Positions 9,875-21,803 of a DNA stretch of 64,000 bases are shown in pieces. The stretch comes from Melastoma dodecandrum (Eukaryota; Streptophyta; Magnoliopsida; Myrtales; Melastomataceae). The DNA lies in the NCBI GenBank assembly GCA_029817715.1, contig JARUPY010000340.1, forward strand, positions 1-64,000, written 5' to 3'. Position 1 is the first letter of the stretch. Every line of letters begins with the position of its first letter. The translations under genes were made by a program, and so were the position numbers. The notes under the pieces were generated by a model. The model had not been told where the DNA came from. It saw only the letters and a program-made list of their open reading frames with translations, and searched no databases.

Positions 9875-11731
9875 ATGGGTGGCAAAGCTTCAAGCCAAAG
9901 ACTTGTGGCAGTTTCATCAATCCTTTGATTCCTTCAGACGAAGATGCAATGACGAAACACAAAAAAGAGAAGTATCAAAACTCTACTTCGCCTTTCATAT
10001 AAATAAAGTTACATGAGCAAACTTCATTTTAAAAGAAACAAGTTACATGAGTTCACTTGTTATTTGTCCTTTGCCTTGTGTAGGTACATGAACATCTTAC
10101 ATTACTGACAAAGGCGCGGGCGGTTAGGTGGAAAATTTCGAGCCAAGGCTTCGAGATTGCCTTTGTTGTCATTAAAAATGATCATATCGAAAGGGAGTAT
10201 CATCTACACTACTCTCTAACAAGATTTCTTATCATTTCCCAGACAAAGTCATGCCTTCGCTTTTCTCACATTGGAATCTGTTACATCGATTATCAAGATG
10301 GACATATCCATCTCATTTCCCCAGCGGATACTATACTTTATTATTATTCACCCAAACAAAAGGTGAAATATATGAGCCAACTCTGTCTCCGTTCGTTGGC
10401 AACTGTACGATACAGACTACTGGCAACGTCGTGGGTGGTCTTGTGAAAGCCGTTTTAAGAACATGACTGGGGCATGATGGTACAAACACTTTCCCCGCGA
10501 AGCTTGCACAAGAACATCACTTTAGTATGAAGTCTCCAAAGAGGTTTGCGTACTTGAACCTATTTAAGCATTTGCATATAATTCGAAATTATCTTTAATA
10601 AAATGCTTCTGAGTGAGAACGGAGAAGGCAAACCTACTCCTAAACACCTACCCCGGAGTGATGAGTGCAAACACTATGAGGGTTCACACACAAAGATTCG
10701 GGAGGACAACGAATCCTTTGACAAAAGATGCTCAAACTAGGATAAGATCGAGCATTTCTTCTCTACCATAAACACAAAAATTGACCATTGCTAACCCCTT
10801 TCGAGCCAAATTTGAAGTTTCTACATACACTAACTCCCACAGAGTCTAAGGACCGCCTCACATTGAGGTTAAAGGAGATCCTGTAGTTAGAAACTGGAAG
10901 CAACGGACCATAGAGGCAACACTTCCTTAAGGTTCAAGCAAAGAGGTACCATCAACGGTCGAGCTCGCCAGTTAAGTCGTCCCCTACAACAAAAAAAAAA
11001 AATTCCCAAGGAGTCCAAACCATCTCCAAGAAAAGAACAATAAACTGACAAGAGAAAGAAAGCAGTGCAAATCCCTACGATTCAACAAAGAAAAAGCAGA
11101 ACTAGCGCAAAGACCAAGCTCTTCAAAAGCAAAGCGCAAAGATGAAAGTCAAAAGAGCATAATAAAGCACCAGGGCCGACATTGACGGTCGCAAAAGCAA
11201 TGGTGTCATATTCCCAAAGCGGATCATCAGCACTTACTAGTAAGCCAATCATTCATCCCTAACAGAATGCATCAATTGGCGAGCTGTCTGAACGATGGAG
11301 AATTGGCTTGAGCGGTGAAAGCTTTACAGTCAAGTAGCTTCTGATGAGGTCGTTAGACTCATTCTTTCAAACAACAAATTTACCTCCAATCTAAAGGCCT
11401 TCTGCCAAAGCCACCTTACAACCTAGACAAAGACTCCTTCGACTAGTACATGAGCATCCGAGTCAAAGGAATTCTAAAATCCAACTGAGATAGCTTCTAG
11501 GAATAAGAGCGAACCGTGAGAAAAGTCAGAATCCCTACTCTTGTTCTCACTTGGGAATAATTTTAGTTGAAATGATATGCATGAGTGTCATTTGCTTATA
11601 CTTGTATTTCACGGGATTTCCTAACTATTTTCCTGATGAGATTCTAAGGTGCAAGGTCCATCAAGCTAAGCATTTATTAATTTGGGGTATTCATGATATC
11701 TTTGCGAGAAAACCTTCTTAGATTCTCTCGC
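9875..11731 (+). other. Untranslated 3' part of element A
   Basis: These 1.86 kb lie between the integrase stop and the polypurine tract. No ORF above about 70 codons and no recognisable domain were seen. An A-run at 10990-11003 and several AG-rich stretches are present. A short inverted motif TTTGCGAGAA / TTCTCTCGCAAAG lies just before the polypurine tract (about 11701-11734). Long 3' spacers are usual in Tat elements. Confidence 0.75.
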
Positions 11732-11743
11732 AAAGAGGGGCAG
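11732..11743 (+). promoter_or_regulatory. Polypurine tract of element A
   Basis: AAAGAGGGGCAG directly precedes the 3' LTR start (TGTAAATACCCC at 11745). This is where plus-strand DNA synthesis would be primed. Confidence 0.85.
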
Positions 11744-11744
11744 C

Positions 11745-13180
11745 TGTAAATACCCCAAATTTACTTTATATTTATTACCTGTTTTAAACTTCCCACATTG
11801 ACGTTTCTAATTCTAAAACTTCCCAACTTGAATGCAGGGATGTGTTTCCACTACACAGGAGAAAACGTTTCGAAACCCACATTAAATCCATAATTAGCAG
11901 TTACATGTTAACCCAAAAGATTCCACACTAACTTGGCTAATTTTTATTTGACAGAAAAACAATCAAGGACCCTACAGAGCTCCTATAAATCAATGACGCA
12001 AAAGAAAAGAAAAAGGAGGACAGAGACAAAAACACAAAAAAAGATCCCCTTCCAAGCATTCTTCAAGCCTCCCCTTTCTTCCCGACGAGCTTCTCGACCA
12101 AAGTAAGCTCATGGAGCAATGGAGACCCCCCCGACCAGCCTAACCGCAGAGGACACGTTCCCATTTCACAAGTCGACGGCTGTGGCAAGAAGAAACAACG
12201 GCAACCCCGGACAACCTCCGACGTCCTCCCTTCGCCGTCTCTATGCTCAAGGCCATCTCTCCGGCATCTAGGATCTGCCCTCCCTCGTCTAGAGACGAGG
12301 AGGACTGAACTACCATTGGAGGACATATTGGAGGTCGATGGGCTCAAACACTTCACATCGTTCGCTTCTATTTTCCAACTTCAAGATGATGCACGGTGGA
12401 TCATAGCGGAAACGCTCCAGATGTCCCCAACCGGCAAACCTCAGGTACATGAGGGAGGTGCGGGCCTCCCGTTTTTTTTTTCTCTCCACATGTAACGGAT
12501 CGTGGGCCCAAGTGCATAGGCCCACGATCACCACCCTTCCCCGCTCCCTTTGATCTCAATAATTATTTGTGCTTGTCCGCATGTCTTAGGCCCGTAGATT
12601 TGTCATCGCATGTTGTTCTCCAAACACACATGAGTTCGGGCCTAAAAAACTCGAATCGGGTCCAATGCCCGTAAAACATTGACATGAGTCCGAAGTCATG
12701 CCCGGATCGGGTCCAACACCCGTTAAACAACAGAAAATCTTTTGAAGCAAACGCCACCTCCTTTTTTTCGCATGTTATAATGTAAGAGTTAGTAAATAGG
12801 AATCCCCGAACCAACTGTTTTCCGACTTAAACAGCTCTTAAAAATAAGTCGGTGGCGACTCCGTAAACAATAAACAACCGTTTTTACGAAGTGATTTTGG
12901 ATGGGTGACGACAATACGAGCCACTCTTGGGACCTCCTGAAGCTTCCTCCTCGAGCCATGCGCTTCTTTTCGCCCGTCGCCTCTTAAGGAGCATGGAGAC
13001 GACGGTCGAAAAGTCTGGGCAGACCGGATCAGGAATCGAAGGAGGGACCACCCCGGTTTTTTTTCCGCAGTGTTCGACGCTCGAGTCGTGACACCAACTG
13101 AAAGACTCTAGGGGAGCGGGCCCGGATCCTCGGATTGTCCGAACCGCTGCGCGCGTGCTAGGCCGGAAGGCGCGCGTACA
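11745..13180 (+). repeat. 3' LTR of element A
   Basis: The repeat starts TGTAAATACCCC and ends GTACA, with TG..CA ends, 1436 bases. Its last 114 bases match the window's first 115. The LTR would hold the promoter and the polyadenylation signal of the element. Small ORFs inside it (12063-12356 and others) show no known domain and are treated as chance. ACTACG follows at 13180-13185. Confidence 0.9.
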
Positions 13181-13870
13181 CTACGTAAACATTACAACAC
13201 TTGTCATTCGGCCTGCAAGCTCAGCCCCACTATTTGTGTGAAAGCTATTGATAAGCACAGTTGTTGCAGTTCCACTTGGGTAAGTCAGCTTGTACTCCAT
13301 GACCATAACCTAAAAGCAATCAAACAAGTACAAGAACAAAAAGGATAGCGTAATTAATATAATAGAAACATGATTATGAAAATCTGACTGATAACACTGT
13401 TATATCAGAAGTCTCTCAAGGTTGTTACCTATTAGAGCCGGTCATGACTTAGCTGACAGCTTAGCCTGTTACTCCTTGAACTATCCTTTTTGCGCTTTCT
13501 AACAATTCTAATAGGTGCTGATCTAGGCATGTTAATATCAAAATTGGAAATGATAACATCTGCAGAAAACCGAGGGAATGGAACTTCAGACCGCATTTGC
13601 TTACTGACCCAAGAAGAAAAAGAACCCGTGTTTCTGGTAAAACATTCACAGCCCTACCTCATGTCATGGCTGACAACGAGTATGGTCACTTCTCTCTTGA
13701 GATACTTCAAGAGCTTCACCACATATGCCCGGGCCTTCCAATCTACATAGTATTTCAAAAGATCCTTAAGTCAGTACTAAACAGAGACAACATGTTTAAA
13801 GCAAGGCAGAAAACAAACTCAATAGCAAATAAAATGTAAAGGGATAAAGGAATCGTTGACGGTGATAAAG
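13181..13870. other. Spacer after element A
   Basis: No gene is recognised here. Short open stretches on both strands around 13460-13840 overlap each other, and neither shows a known domain. It is moderately AT-rich and may be a decayed gene or element fragment. Confidence 0.4.
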
Positions 13871-14024
13871 AGTTTAGGGTTTAAGGTTTAGGGTTTTAGG
13901 ATTTTAGGATTTTAGGGTTTAGGGTTTAGGGTTTTAGGATTTAGGGTTTAGGGTTTTGGTAAGTAAAAAGTGCATTAATAGTAATAGAAGTTTAGGGTTT
14001 AGGGTTTAGGGTTTAGGGTTTATG
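13871..14024 (+). repeat. Interstitial telomeric repeats (TTTAGGG)
   Basis: Degenerate TTTAGGG units with interspersed TTTAGGATT variants run at 13871-13957. A second cluster at 13991-14024 has four perfect head-to-tail TTTAGGG units, followed by TTTATGAT-like variants. This is the Arabidopsis-type plant telomere motif, lying between ordinary sequences, so it is interstitial. Confidence 0.9.
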
Positions 14025-14040
14025 ATTTATGGTTTATGAT

Positions 14041-15727
14041 TCTTTTTATAAGTAATAATTCATAACCCATAAAAAGTCTGTACAAAAACACAGGGGCATA
14101 CGCCTGGAAATCAAGCTGTCACGATTACGACGTCGCATCGCATCCCGGCAGCTTCACCATTTGAGATGGAACAAGCGATGACGACGCCGCATCGCATCCT
14201 GCGGTTTCTCAGCAGGAGGAGACGGATGATTCACCGCAGGAAGAGCCGGAGCATTCACCGCGGTAGGAAGATCATCCGCATATCCAAAATCATCTGCATC
14301 CTCCTCAACAGGAGGAGGTGGAACATCCGGAGGTATGGCACCAAACAGTCTTCCATTAATTTACTTGCTCCTTAAAGCTCTCCAGCTCAACTTGCATCTC
14401 CTCAAACACATACCATACCTGGTTAGTGCCTTCAATGACGGCAGCAAATACCATCTCAGCTACATGATTGTCGAGATTCTCGATGGTTTCACCGGCGACG
14501 TCGCCGGAAACAATAATCCTAGGAAGGTATCTGGCACGCTTTCTTTCCTGACGCATCGGTAGTGTTGTTAGTTAGTTGGCTAAGCTCATATCCAAGAAGA
14601 AAGGTGGGGATGTTGTTCTCACCGCGTAGGATCTTCTACTTATGTATTATATTTTCCTTTCCTTTTTGTTATAGACATTTTTCAGATCGACAGCCTTTAC
14701 TTGATCGACGTATCCATTTTATTAATGAGGATTTATGTGATATGGCTATTGCATTTGCATTCTTGCATTGGTTGTTTTGTCCTGAGATAATATTATAATT
14801 TTGATGCATCGATTTGTGTTGGTTTATCTGCATTTAAAATGTGGAACGATGACTTTATCTGTGTTTTGCTTGATCTTTTTGGCTTATCAATCATGTTCGA
14901 CCTGCTGGCGCTGGGTATGCATTTCGTCCTTAACTTTAACTAAAATTGACTTGCATCTTCATGCTATGAATTTGATTGGTTCGAGGTGGTTTGGTTCCAA
15001 AAAAGTTTAGGGTTTGTGGCCATGAAATCCTTGAGACGACTTCTTCTACCAAGTAATATTAGGATGTTGAATCCACCACGAAGTAGTATTTGCCCTTTTT
15101 AAAAAGGTTGTGGGGATTTGGCCACTTGTGATTTCCAATACATTCCGTATTTATACAGTTCGTGTTGTAACATATCTATCTGGTGTAATTTAATTTTGTT
15201 TTCTTAGTATAACTCTTACTGGTCGACAATCACAAATATTATGAAATGAGAATATTTAGTTGAATCTAATCGGATGGCTTCTTGTGAGAGGCCACAACAA
15301 TTTTATGATTTGATCGTGACATTTTTCATGGAGCTTAAGATGGACTGGAATGTGATCTGAACACTCCATCTAATGGTGAGTTGTGTTTAGGAGAGAAAAT
15401 AACAACTGGATTAGATCATATGGTCTCATTTTTTCTAAGGCTTGAGATTTAATTTTGCGTGTATGGTAGCTATTTTGTTTGTTCTCGTCATATACATAAA
15501 AGAGTTTTGGTTTAGTAATTGTTTTGCGGCGAGTGTTTTACAGAGAGAGATTTGAACTTCCGCAGTGACTTTCATTTAAAAAAAATCACTCCAACTTTGG
15601 TTGTATTGGGTGGACAAAATTGTTAGGCAAAATTGTTGTCTAAAACAGTAAATAAGGAGATTTGAAAATGTTTTTAACTTTTTGGGAGACATGGAAACGT
15701 TCTTTTTTTCACCCTTAAAGTTTTTGG
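14041..15727. other. Gene-poor spacer
   Basis: The stretch is mostly AT-rich. Near-repeats with GCATCGCATCC occur at about 14130-14205, and imperfect CACCGC-containing repeats at 14229-14265. The minus-strand ORF at 14356-14556 (66 residues) matches nothing I recognise. No supported gene was found. Confidence 0.4.
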
Positions 15728-15736
15728 GAGATATAG

Positions 15737-17107
15737 GGCGGCAAACTGTACGTGCACGTAACCGTTACGTTGTTTACTAAAATCAACGAAAATTTTAGTA
15801 ATATTCACTAAAAATCGACTTTTTTTAGTAAAATGATTAGTAAATTACTAAAAAAAAATTAGTAACGGTTACTAATTTTTCGCTGTTTGACCATTCGGAA
15901 AGTTATTAAACTATGTTTAGTAAATCGGCGGAAAAATTTACTAAACTTTTTAGTAACATATTACTAAAAATATCGGTGATTTGACCATTTTTTCAGTAAC
16001 CGTTACTAAAATTTCACTATTCAACTTTAGTAATCGGATACTAAAAAGTTTAGTAAATTTTTCAGCCGATTTACTAAACGTAGTTTAGTAACTTTCCGAA
16101 GGTCAAACCGTGAAAAATTAGTAACGGTTAATAATTTTTTTAGTAAAATTTATAATTTTAGTAATTTTCCAGGTTTGCCGTCTAATTATTTTAGGAATGC
16201 TTTACTAATTTTATATGTGAAATTAGTAAATTACTATGTAACATAGTAAACTCCTTAGTAAATTATTAAAGTCGTCATTTTTTCGTAATCGTTTACTATT
16301 TTTTGAGCGAAATGTGCTGAAAATTTAGTAATAGATTACTAAACTTTTTAGTAATTTACTAAACAGAACAGTACATTCCGAACCTAAAACCGAACCTATT
16401 TGTAACTTTACCACAGGGGTAAAATGGTAATTTCACACTGAAAACAGGTTCGGTTTTAGGTTCGGAATGTACTGTTCTATTTAGTAAATTACTAAAAATT
16501 TTAGTAATCGATTACTAAATTTTCAGCAGAGTTCGTTCAAAAAATAGTAAACGATTACGAAAAAAATAACGACTTTAGTAATTTACTAACAACTTTACTA
16601 TGTTACACATTAATTTACTAATTTCCCTTACAAAATTAGTAAAGCATTACAAAAATCCTTCGACGGCGTACCTGGAAAATTACTAAAGATAGAAATTTTA
16701 CTAAAAAAATTAGTAACCGTTACTTTTCACTGTTTGACCTTTCGGAAAGTTACTAAACTACGTTTAGTAAATCGCCGGAAAAAATTGCTAAACTTTTTAG
16801 TAACCGATTACTAACGGTTAACAGTGAAATTTTTGTAACGGTTACTAAAAAAAAGGTGCAATTACCGATATTTTTAGTAATCGCTTACTAAAAAGTTTAG
16901 TAAATTTTTCTGCCGATTTACTAAACGTAGTTTAGTAACTCTCCGAATGGTCAAACAATGAAAAATTAGTAACGGTTACTAATTTTTTTTTTAGTAATTT
17001 ACTAACGATTTTACTAAAAAACATCGATTTTTAGTAAAATTTACAAAAAAAAAATCGATTTTAGTAAACAATGTAACGGTTACGTGCACGTACCGTTATC
17101 CGCTTCC
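15737..17107. mobile_element. Fold-back (long inverted repeat) element
   Basis: Two arms of roughly 660 bases are imperfect reverse complements. The left end carries GTACGTGCACGTAACCGTTAC at about 15748-15768 and the right end carries its complement at about 17074-17094. The inner ends match exactly over 29 bases (16369-16397 against 16446-16474). They leave a 48-base centre with a short TACCACAGGGGTA palindrome. The arms are filled with TTAGTAA/TTACTAA motifs and contain no ORF. GAGATATAG (15728-15736) and GAGAAATAG (17108-17116) flank it, an 8 of 9 match that could be a 9-bp target duplication as made by Mutator-type transposases. It is non-autonomous; the superfamily is inferred only. Confidence 0.8.
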
Positions 17108-17654
17108 GAGAAATAGACTTAAGGAAAGTCTTCCATAATCATTTCAGATAGCGAGTCAAATCAAAGTCATCTTTGCGAGTGAAATCTTGCTTCGCGAATT
17201 ATATTTAAAAAGCTCGTCTTTTACATGAAAATTTTCGGGATGAAAAAAAAAGTGGGACGCGAGTCATTCGTTGGTTGGCCGTGAGTGAGTTTTGCAAGGA
17301 CTTGCGAAGAGTTGGTAATTAGTCAAAAAGAAACCACATGAGCATGGAAAAGAGCAGGAAAGCTAACTAGAATTTGTGGATCCGAAGATGCAGTTCGGAT
17401 GAAGATTAGATTAGATGATGAACGGATAATAAAAACATCTCGATTGTTGTTGTTGCAGACTCCCCAAATTGCCAAACACCGATAAACCCCAATTAACGCC
17501 CCCCAACCCCGGATATCTGTTTTTTGTTTTTGTTCCAAAATCCCTCCAAAACTAAAAAGAAAAATCCCATGACTACCATTCAGCGACTCCAACCCAGTTT
17601 TTTCTGATGACTTGGAACCTCTCGAGGATCGCTGACTCGGCCCATGCTTCCAAA
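17108..17654 (+). promoter_or_regulatory. Region upstream of the ARO-like gene
   Basis: This stretch between the fold-back element and the ARO-like start codon should hold the promoter and 5' leader. The sequence TTATATTTAAAA near 17200 is TATA-like. A C-rich stretch CGCCCCCCAACCCC lies at about 17499-17512. No ORF of note lies on the plus strand here. Confidence 0.4.
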
Positions 17655-19532
17655 ATGGCCGACTTCCACGGCGGCGACGACCACGGCAATCGGCTTCAAG
17701 AGGAGCTGTCCTACGCAGTCCTTCTCTCTGATCGAGTTCGTTCGTCCATCGACGAGTCCAGGGCCTACAGGTCCGAGTGCTTCGAGGTCGGCCGCCAGGT
17801 CGACAAGCTCTCCCACATGCTCCGCTCCCTCATCCGCCTCTCCTCCTCCTTGTCTGCTTCCCTCTACGAGCGCCCCATCCGCCGCGTCGTCTCTGACGTG
17901 TCCTCCAACCTCCATCGCTCCCTCTCCCTCACCCGCAAGTGTAAGCGTCAGAACTTTGTCCGCCGCCTCTGTTCCATCATCAGCGTTGCCGATTTTGGGA
18001 AGCTTTCGGGCCTCCTTGAGTCTTCCATTGGGGACATGAAGTGGGTGTTGAGCGTTTACGATTATGAAGGTAATGGCGGTTACATTGGTTCCGGCAGTGG
18101 AGGAATCGGGATATCGTTGCCCCCAATCGCTAGCAACGATCCCATTCTCGCCTGGGTTTGGTCTTTCATTGCCTGCTTGCATATGGGACAGCTGTCTGAC
18201 AGGGTCGAGGCGGCCAATGAATTGGCGACACTCGCCAAGGATAACGACAGGAACAAGAAGATTATTGTGGAGGAAGGCGGGGTGAGTCCTCTGTTGAAGT
18301 TGCTGAAGGAGGCCGCTACGCCCAATGCTCAGATTGTTGCGGCAACTGCGCTGTTCAATCTCTCAGATAATCAGGAGAGGGTCAGGGCAATAGTGGATCA
18401 TTCAGGAATTCCTCTGATCGTGCAGGTGCTAGGGGACTCCCCTATGCAGGTGCAGATTAGGGTGGCAAGCCTGGTGGCGAGGATGGCTGAGTTTGATCCG
18501 GTCGCACAGGAGGACTTTGCTAGGGCGAACGTGATTAGGCCACTAGTGACCCTCTTGTCATTTGAAACGTTCTTCGATGAAGATCCTGTTCCTAGGGTTC
18601 ATCCAGGGAAACATAGTATTCATTCAATAATTCAGATGAATAAAGAGAAGGAGAGAGGGAAGAATGCGTTGCTGAAATCTTCTAGTCGTCTCTCGCTGGC
18701 AAGCTCACCCGTGCACTCACTGTTTGGAAGTAATAAGAAGGACAGAGAGAATGAGTTTCCAGAGGTGAAAATCTCCCTAAAGACGAGGTGTGCAGAGGCA
18801 GTGTGGATGCTAGCAAGGGGTAGCGTCCCTAATTGTAGGAAGATAACCGAGACGAAGGGACTGCTTTGCTTGGCAAAGTTAGTGGAGAAGGAGCATGGTG
18901 AATTGCTGTTTAATTGTTTGATGGCACTGGCGGAGATAACAGCTGCTGCTGAGTACAATGCTGACCTTAGGCGTGGTGCTTTTAAGACCAATTCACCTGC
19001 TGCGAAGGCCGTCGTGGATCAGCTCTTGAGACTCATAAATGAGGTAGATGATTCGTCGTTACAAATCCCATCGATACGTGCAATTGGTTGCCTGGCTAGG
19101 ACATTCCCAGCCCGAGAGACTCGGGTAATTTTGCCTCTCGTGACTCAACTTGACAGTAGGAATCCTAATGTAGCGATTGAGGCGGCCATTTCCCTCTGCA
19201 AGTTCACCTCCCCTGAGAATTTTCTTCATTCGGAGCATTCAAAGGCGATAATTGAGTTTAACGGCATTCCTTCATTGATGAGGCTGTTACAGGGTGACGA
19301 ACATATGCAATTGTACGGTTTGGAACTCCTCTGTTTTCTCACAATGCATGCTAGTGACACTGAAGCCTTACGACAAGCTAGGGTGCTGACTGCCCTCGAG
19401 GGGGTTGACCGTTCGTTGATAGGGCAAAATCCTAAGCTCAAGGAGTTGATCACTACAGCAATCTACCAACTTAAGATGTACCATGTTGATCTTCATCCTC
19501 AGATGCAGTACTTGCCTGCCTTAAACGAATGA
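17655..19532 (+). CDS. Armadillo repeat protein, ARO (ARMADILLO REPEAT ONLY) family
   Basis: This intronless gene encodes 625 residues from ATG 17655 (MADFHGGDD); an upstream in-frame ATG at 17607 would add 16 residues. I prefer 17655 because ARO proteins begin MAD- and the context CAAAATGGC is good. The N-terminal 150 residues form the helical domain typical of the family (SSLSASLYERPIRRVVSD, SIGDMKW, PPIASNDPILAW). From about residue 175 armadillo repeats follow (EEGGVSPLLKLLKE, GIPLIVQVLGDSP). A low-complexity linker lies near residues 330-370. More repeats follow, with TETKGLLCLAKLVEKE and NSPAAKAVVDQLLRLI. Arabidopsis ARO proteins bind RabGDI and ROP signalling components and support polarised tip growth. 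No catalytic site is expected. Closest paralogue not determined. Confidence 0.88.
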   Translation: MADFHGGDDHGNRLQEELSYAVLLSDRVRSSIDESRAYRSECFEVGRQVDKLSHMLRSLIRLSSSLSASLYERPIRRVVSDVSSNLHRSLSLTRKCKRQNFVRRLCSIISVADFGKLSGLLESSIGDMKWVLSVYDYEGNGGYIGSGSGGIGISLPPIASNDPILAWVWSFIACLHMGQLSDRVEAANELATLAKDNDRNKKIIVEEGGVSPLLKLLKEAATPNAQIVAATALFNLSDNQERVRAIVDHSGIPLIVQVLGDSPMQVQIRVASLVARMAEFDPVAQEDFARANVIRPLVTLLSFETFFDEDPVPRVHPGKHSIHSIIQMNKEKERGKNALLKSSSRLSLASSPVHSLFGSNKKDRENEFPEVKISLKTRCAEAVWMLARGSVPNCRKITETKGLLCLAKLVEKEHGELLFNCLMALAEITAAAEYNADLRRGAFKTNSPAAKAVVDQLLRLINEVDDSSLQIPSIRAIGCLARTFPARETRVILPLVTQLDSRNPNVAIEAAISLCKFTSPENFLHSEHSKAIIEFNGIPSLMRLLQGDEHMQLYGLELLCFLTMHASDTEALRQARVLTALEGVDRSLIGQNPKLKELITTAIYQLKMYHVDLHPQMQYLPALNE

Positions 19533-21803
19533 GTTGTTGGTGGGAATGATCTTCCTTATTTCACTTATATGTTTCCCCGGGGTAGATGCATTGTTTCGAA
19601 TTGGGCAGATGGGCAGTTGGTAGTTGAACAAATGTATATTGGAAAAAATCAACTGTCAAAAAGTGAAATACTCTTGATCTGATAGCGGAACTTATTTTGG
19701 CTATAGTTACAGATTACGTGACAATTTCTTGCTGTATTTCAAAAAATTGTTTTCTAGGAATGTCTTCATTGCTAAAGGGTGATATTTTCCCCATTACCCC
19801 TTGTTCTTATATATATACACACACACACACAAACACACACGTACATATATATATATATTGTGTCCGTATGGTTTGTTTTCCCCAGAGGGTTTGCAGTAAG
19901 CTCAAGCCACTTCCCTAAGGTGCGAGTTACTTTTTTTTCTTTCTTTTTCACGTGGCCTTTATGATGGGTTGTGTAGCCTTTTATTTTGCTCCTTGAATGG
20001 TTTTCTGATCAAACGTTTCCTTTCTTATCATTTTGTGGAGATGATGGCATTCAGAATGCCCGTGCTGTTGCTTTTAGTGGTGTCGGTATCATCTGGATGC
20101 ACTATAGCAGATGATCAATTGATCAATTGAACAGGTATGATACAATTCCAGCCGCGGTCTTTATTGGAAGCCAGATTGATTAAGTTTTTCTAGTTATTTG
20201 ACCTATCTCATTCTAATTATGCCATCATATTAGAATTGTTTGCTGTAGAAAGCTACTTACTCCTGTGCTACATCCAGAAGTTTGTGGGTTAAATATAGGA
20301 GGAAGGGGGGGTTTTGTTATCTTTCTATCTTTATTTAGCTGATTCGTAGCTTGAAGTGCACTATCGCCTTGCTAAAGCAATAACTAGTCTAGTTCCCTTC
20401 CCATTTCATTTTCTGCGCCCTTGGCAAAGATGGGGCAAGTTGTCGGCTCTGTCCCCACAAGTCTTTGCCCAGTAGTTTGTCTCGTCAGTGGTATCGGCTG
20501 CTGCTCAGAGTGTCATGAGTTGAAGTGTTGTGGGTTGTATCAAAGTGTTGTGGTGTTGGTCTGCAAGCATACCTTATAGATGTGATACGATGTCTGATCT
20601 CATGGGTCTGTAAGAAAAAATGGAATTCACTTGGTTTCATGTCGTTGCAGGTGGAAAAGTCAAAGATGGGAAGATGCAGATGTATCTAGCATGTCATCTC
20701 TAATACAGCTACGAGGAATTAGGATAGTCCACAAGTGATAGCAAGAGCTTGTGTTGTGATGCTCCTGATGTTCAATGCAGACTAAGCTGCAATGGAAGGT
20801 GGTTCATAGTGATTAAAGCATGGAACAAGTGTGACAACATGCCGAACTTTTAAGACTAAGGTCCTATAAGCCTATCCATATGTTGCCAATTGTTGCTTCT
20901 TGTCATTGGTTTTATTTTAACTTTAGGTGTAAGCTTAGAATTTTAGGAAGAAAGTGGCTTAACTCTGCTTGGCATTAAAAAATTGAAAATAATCTGCATT
21001 GCTAGATCAGGGGAAAAAGAGTTAGGTCAAGCATGTTGTAAGATCAAACATTTTTATTTCGGTTGCGAACAAATCAGTTTTGTGACAACTGTGTTCATCA
21101 GCCTCCAACCCGCTGTCCTTGTTGCTATACTCTAGGAGAGGACTCTCCCTAACAGCATATTTCCAGAGAGGAGTAATCCCACAAAATTAAAGACTAATGA
21201 CGCCCAAGGACAGCTCCTCAGTTAATGTAGCACCCTTAATTCCAAAGGAACTCCACAACCTCGCAACTTCGGCCATTCATTTGCCAGCTTTTATCAGCTA
21301 ATGACCTTGATAATCAATCATCAATCTCTGTGATTATATCACCTACAATTTACAGAGAGATCAACTAGGAAAGAAGTACGGCAGAAGGGATGAGAACAAA
21401 TTACAACAGACAAAAAACTCTCGTCTCCCCAGTCCTAGGGACTTGAAAATAATCAGCAGCAAGCGACATACTGTTCTAGCTAGTTCGTTCTTATAAGACG
21501 AAAATCCATCCCCAAGTAAAAAGATCGCTCAAACACAGCAACATGCCATCCTGTTGACATTTTGTACCATTGTCCTGAAGTCACTCGAGCTCTCTGTGCA
21601 GCAACTAATCACCCTGAGAAATGAGATGGCTCAGAATTCATGGTTGACATAAAGATTGGACCAAAGAAGGAAACCAAAGATTAAGGGGGGCTTCAATTAC
21701 AGTTCCAATTGGCAAACGATGGGTATACTAGTGGTAGAACTCAATGAAAACTGAATAAAAAGAGGTACCAGAATGACATTACTGGATGAATGGATACCTC
21801 AAC
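19533..21803. other. Intergenic region with 3' UTRs
   Basis: This 2.27-kb AT-rich stretch lies between the converging ARO-like and F-box genes. It should contain both 3' UTRs. A TATA/CACA microsatellite lies at 19809-19859. No other gene was recognised; short ORFs at 19697-19964 are in the microsatellite and are chance. Confidence 0.6.
19809..19859. repeat. (TA)n(CA)n(TA)n microsatellite
   Basis: A run of TATATATA, then alternating CACACA units with one interruption, then TATATATATAT lies about 280 bases after the ARO-like stop codon, probably in the 3' UTR. Confidence 0.9.

Larger units (their letters stand above)
1..13180 (+). mobile_element. Ty3/gypsy LTR retrotransposon A, Tat type, 5' LTR cut by window edge
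   Basis: The sequence at 1-115 recurs at 13067-13180 with about five differences, so the window opens inside the 5' LTR and the 3' LTR ends at 13180. Between them lie a primer binding site, an extra ORF, gag, protease with G-patch, reverse transcriptase, two RNase H modules, integrase, a long untranslated 3' part and a polypurine tract. The RT-RNH-INT order is Ty3/gypsy. The second RNase H module and the extra ORF before gag are features known from the Tat/Ogre group. Multiple stop codons and frameshifts show that this copy is no longer coding. The far end of the 5' LTR and the target duplication lie outside the window. Confidence 0.93.

Noticed and set aside
12063..12356. 97-codon minus ORF in the element A LTR
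   Set aside because: LTR sequence with no known domain; chance ORF.
13461..13839. ORFs on both strands after element A
   Set aside because: No family recognised; could be a fragment, but nothing supports a gene.
13871..14024. True chromosome end at the TTTAGGG repeats
   Set aside because: Too short, degenerate and flanked by gene-containing DNA on both sides.
14166..14562. ORFs with Arg-rich or LESFKEQ-like sequence
   Set aside because: Arg-rich reading comes from repeats; the minus ORF lacks homologue memory and flanking exons.
17607..17654. Upstream ATG of the ARO-like gene as start
   Set aside because: Family members begin MAD-; the second ATG at 17655 has that start and better context. 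Not excluded.
19697..19964. ORFs through the TA/CA microsatellite
   Set aside because: Low-complexity translation in the likely 3' UTR.
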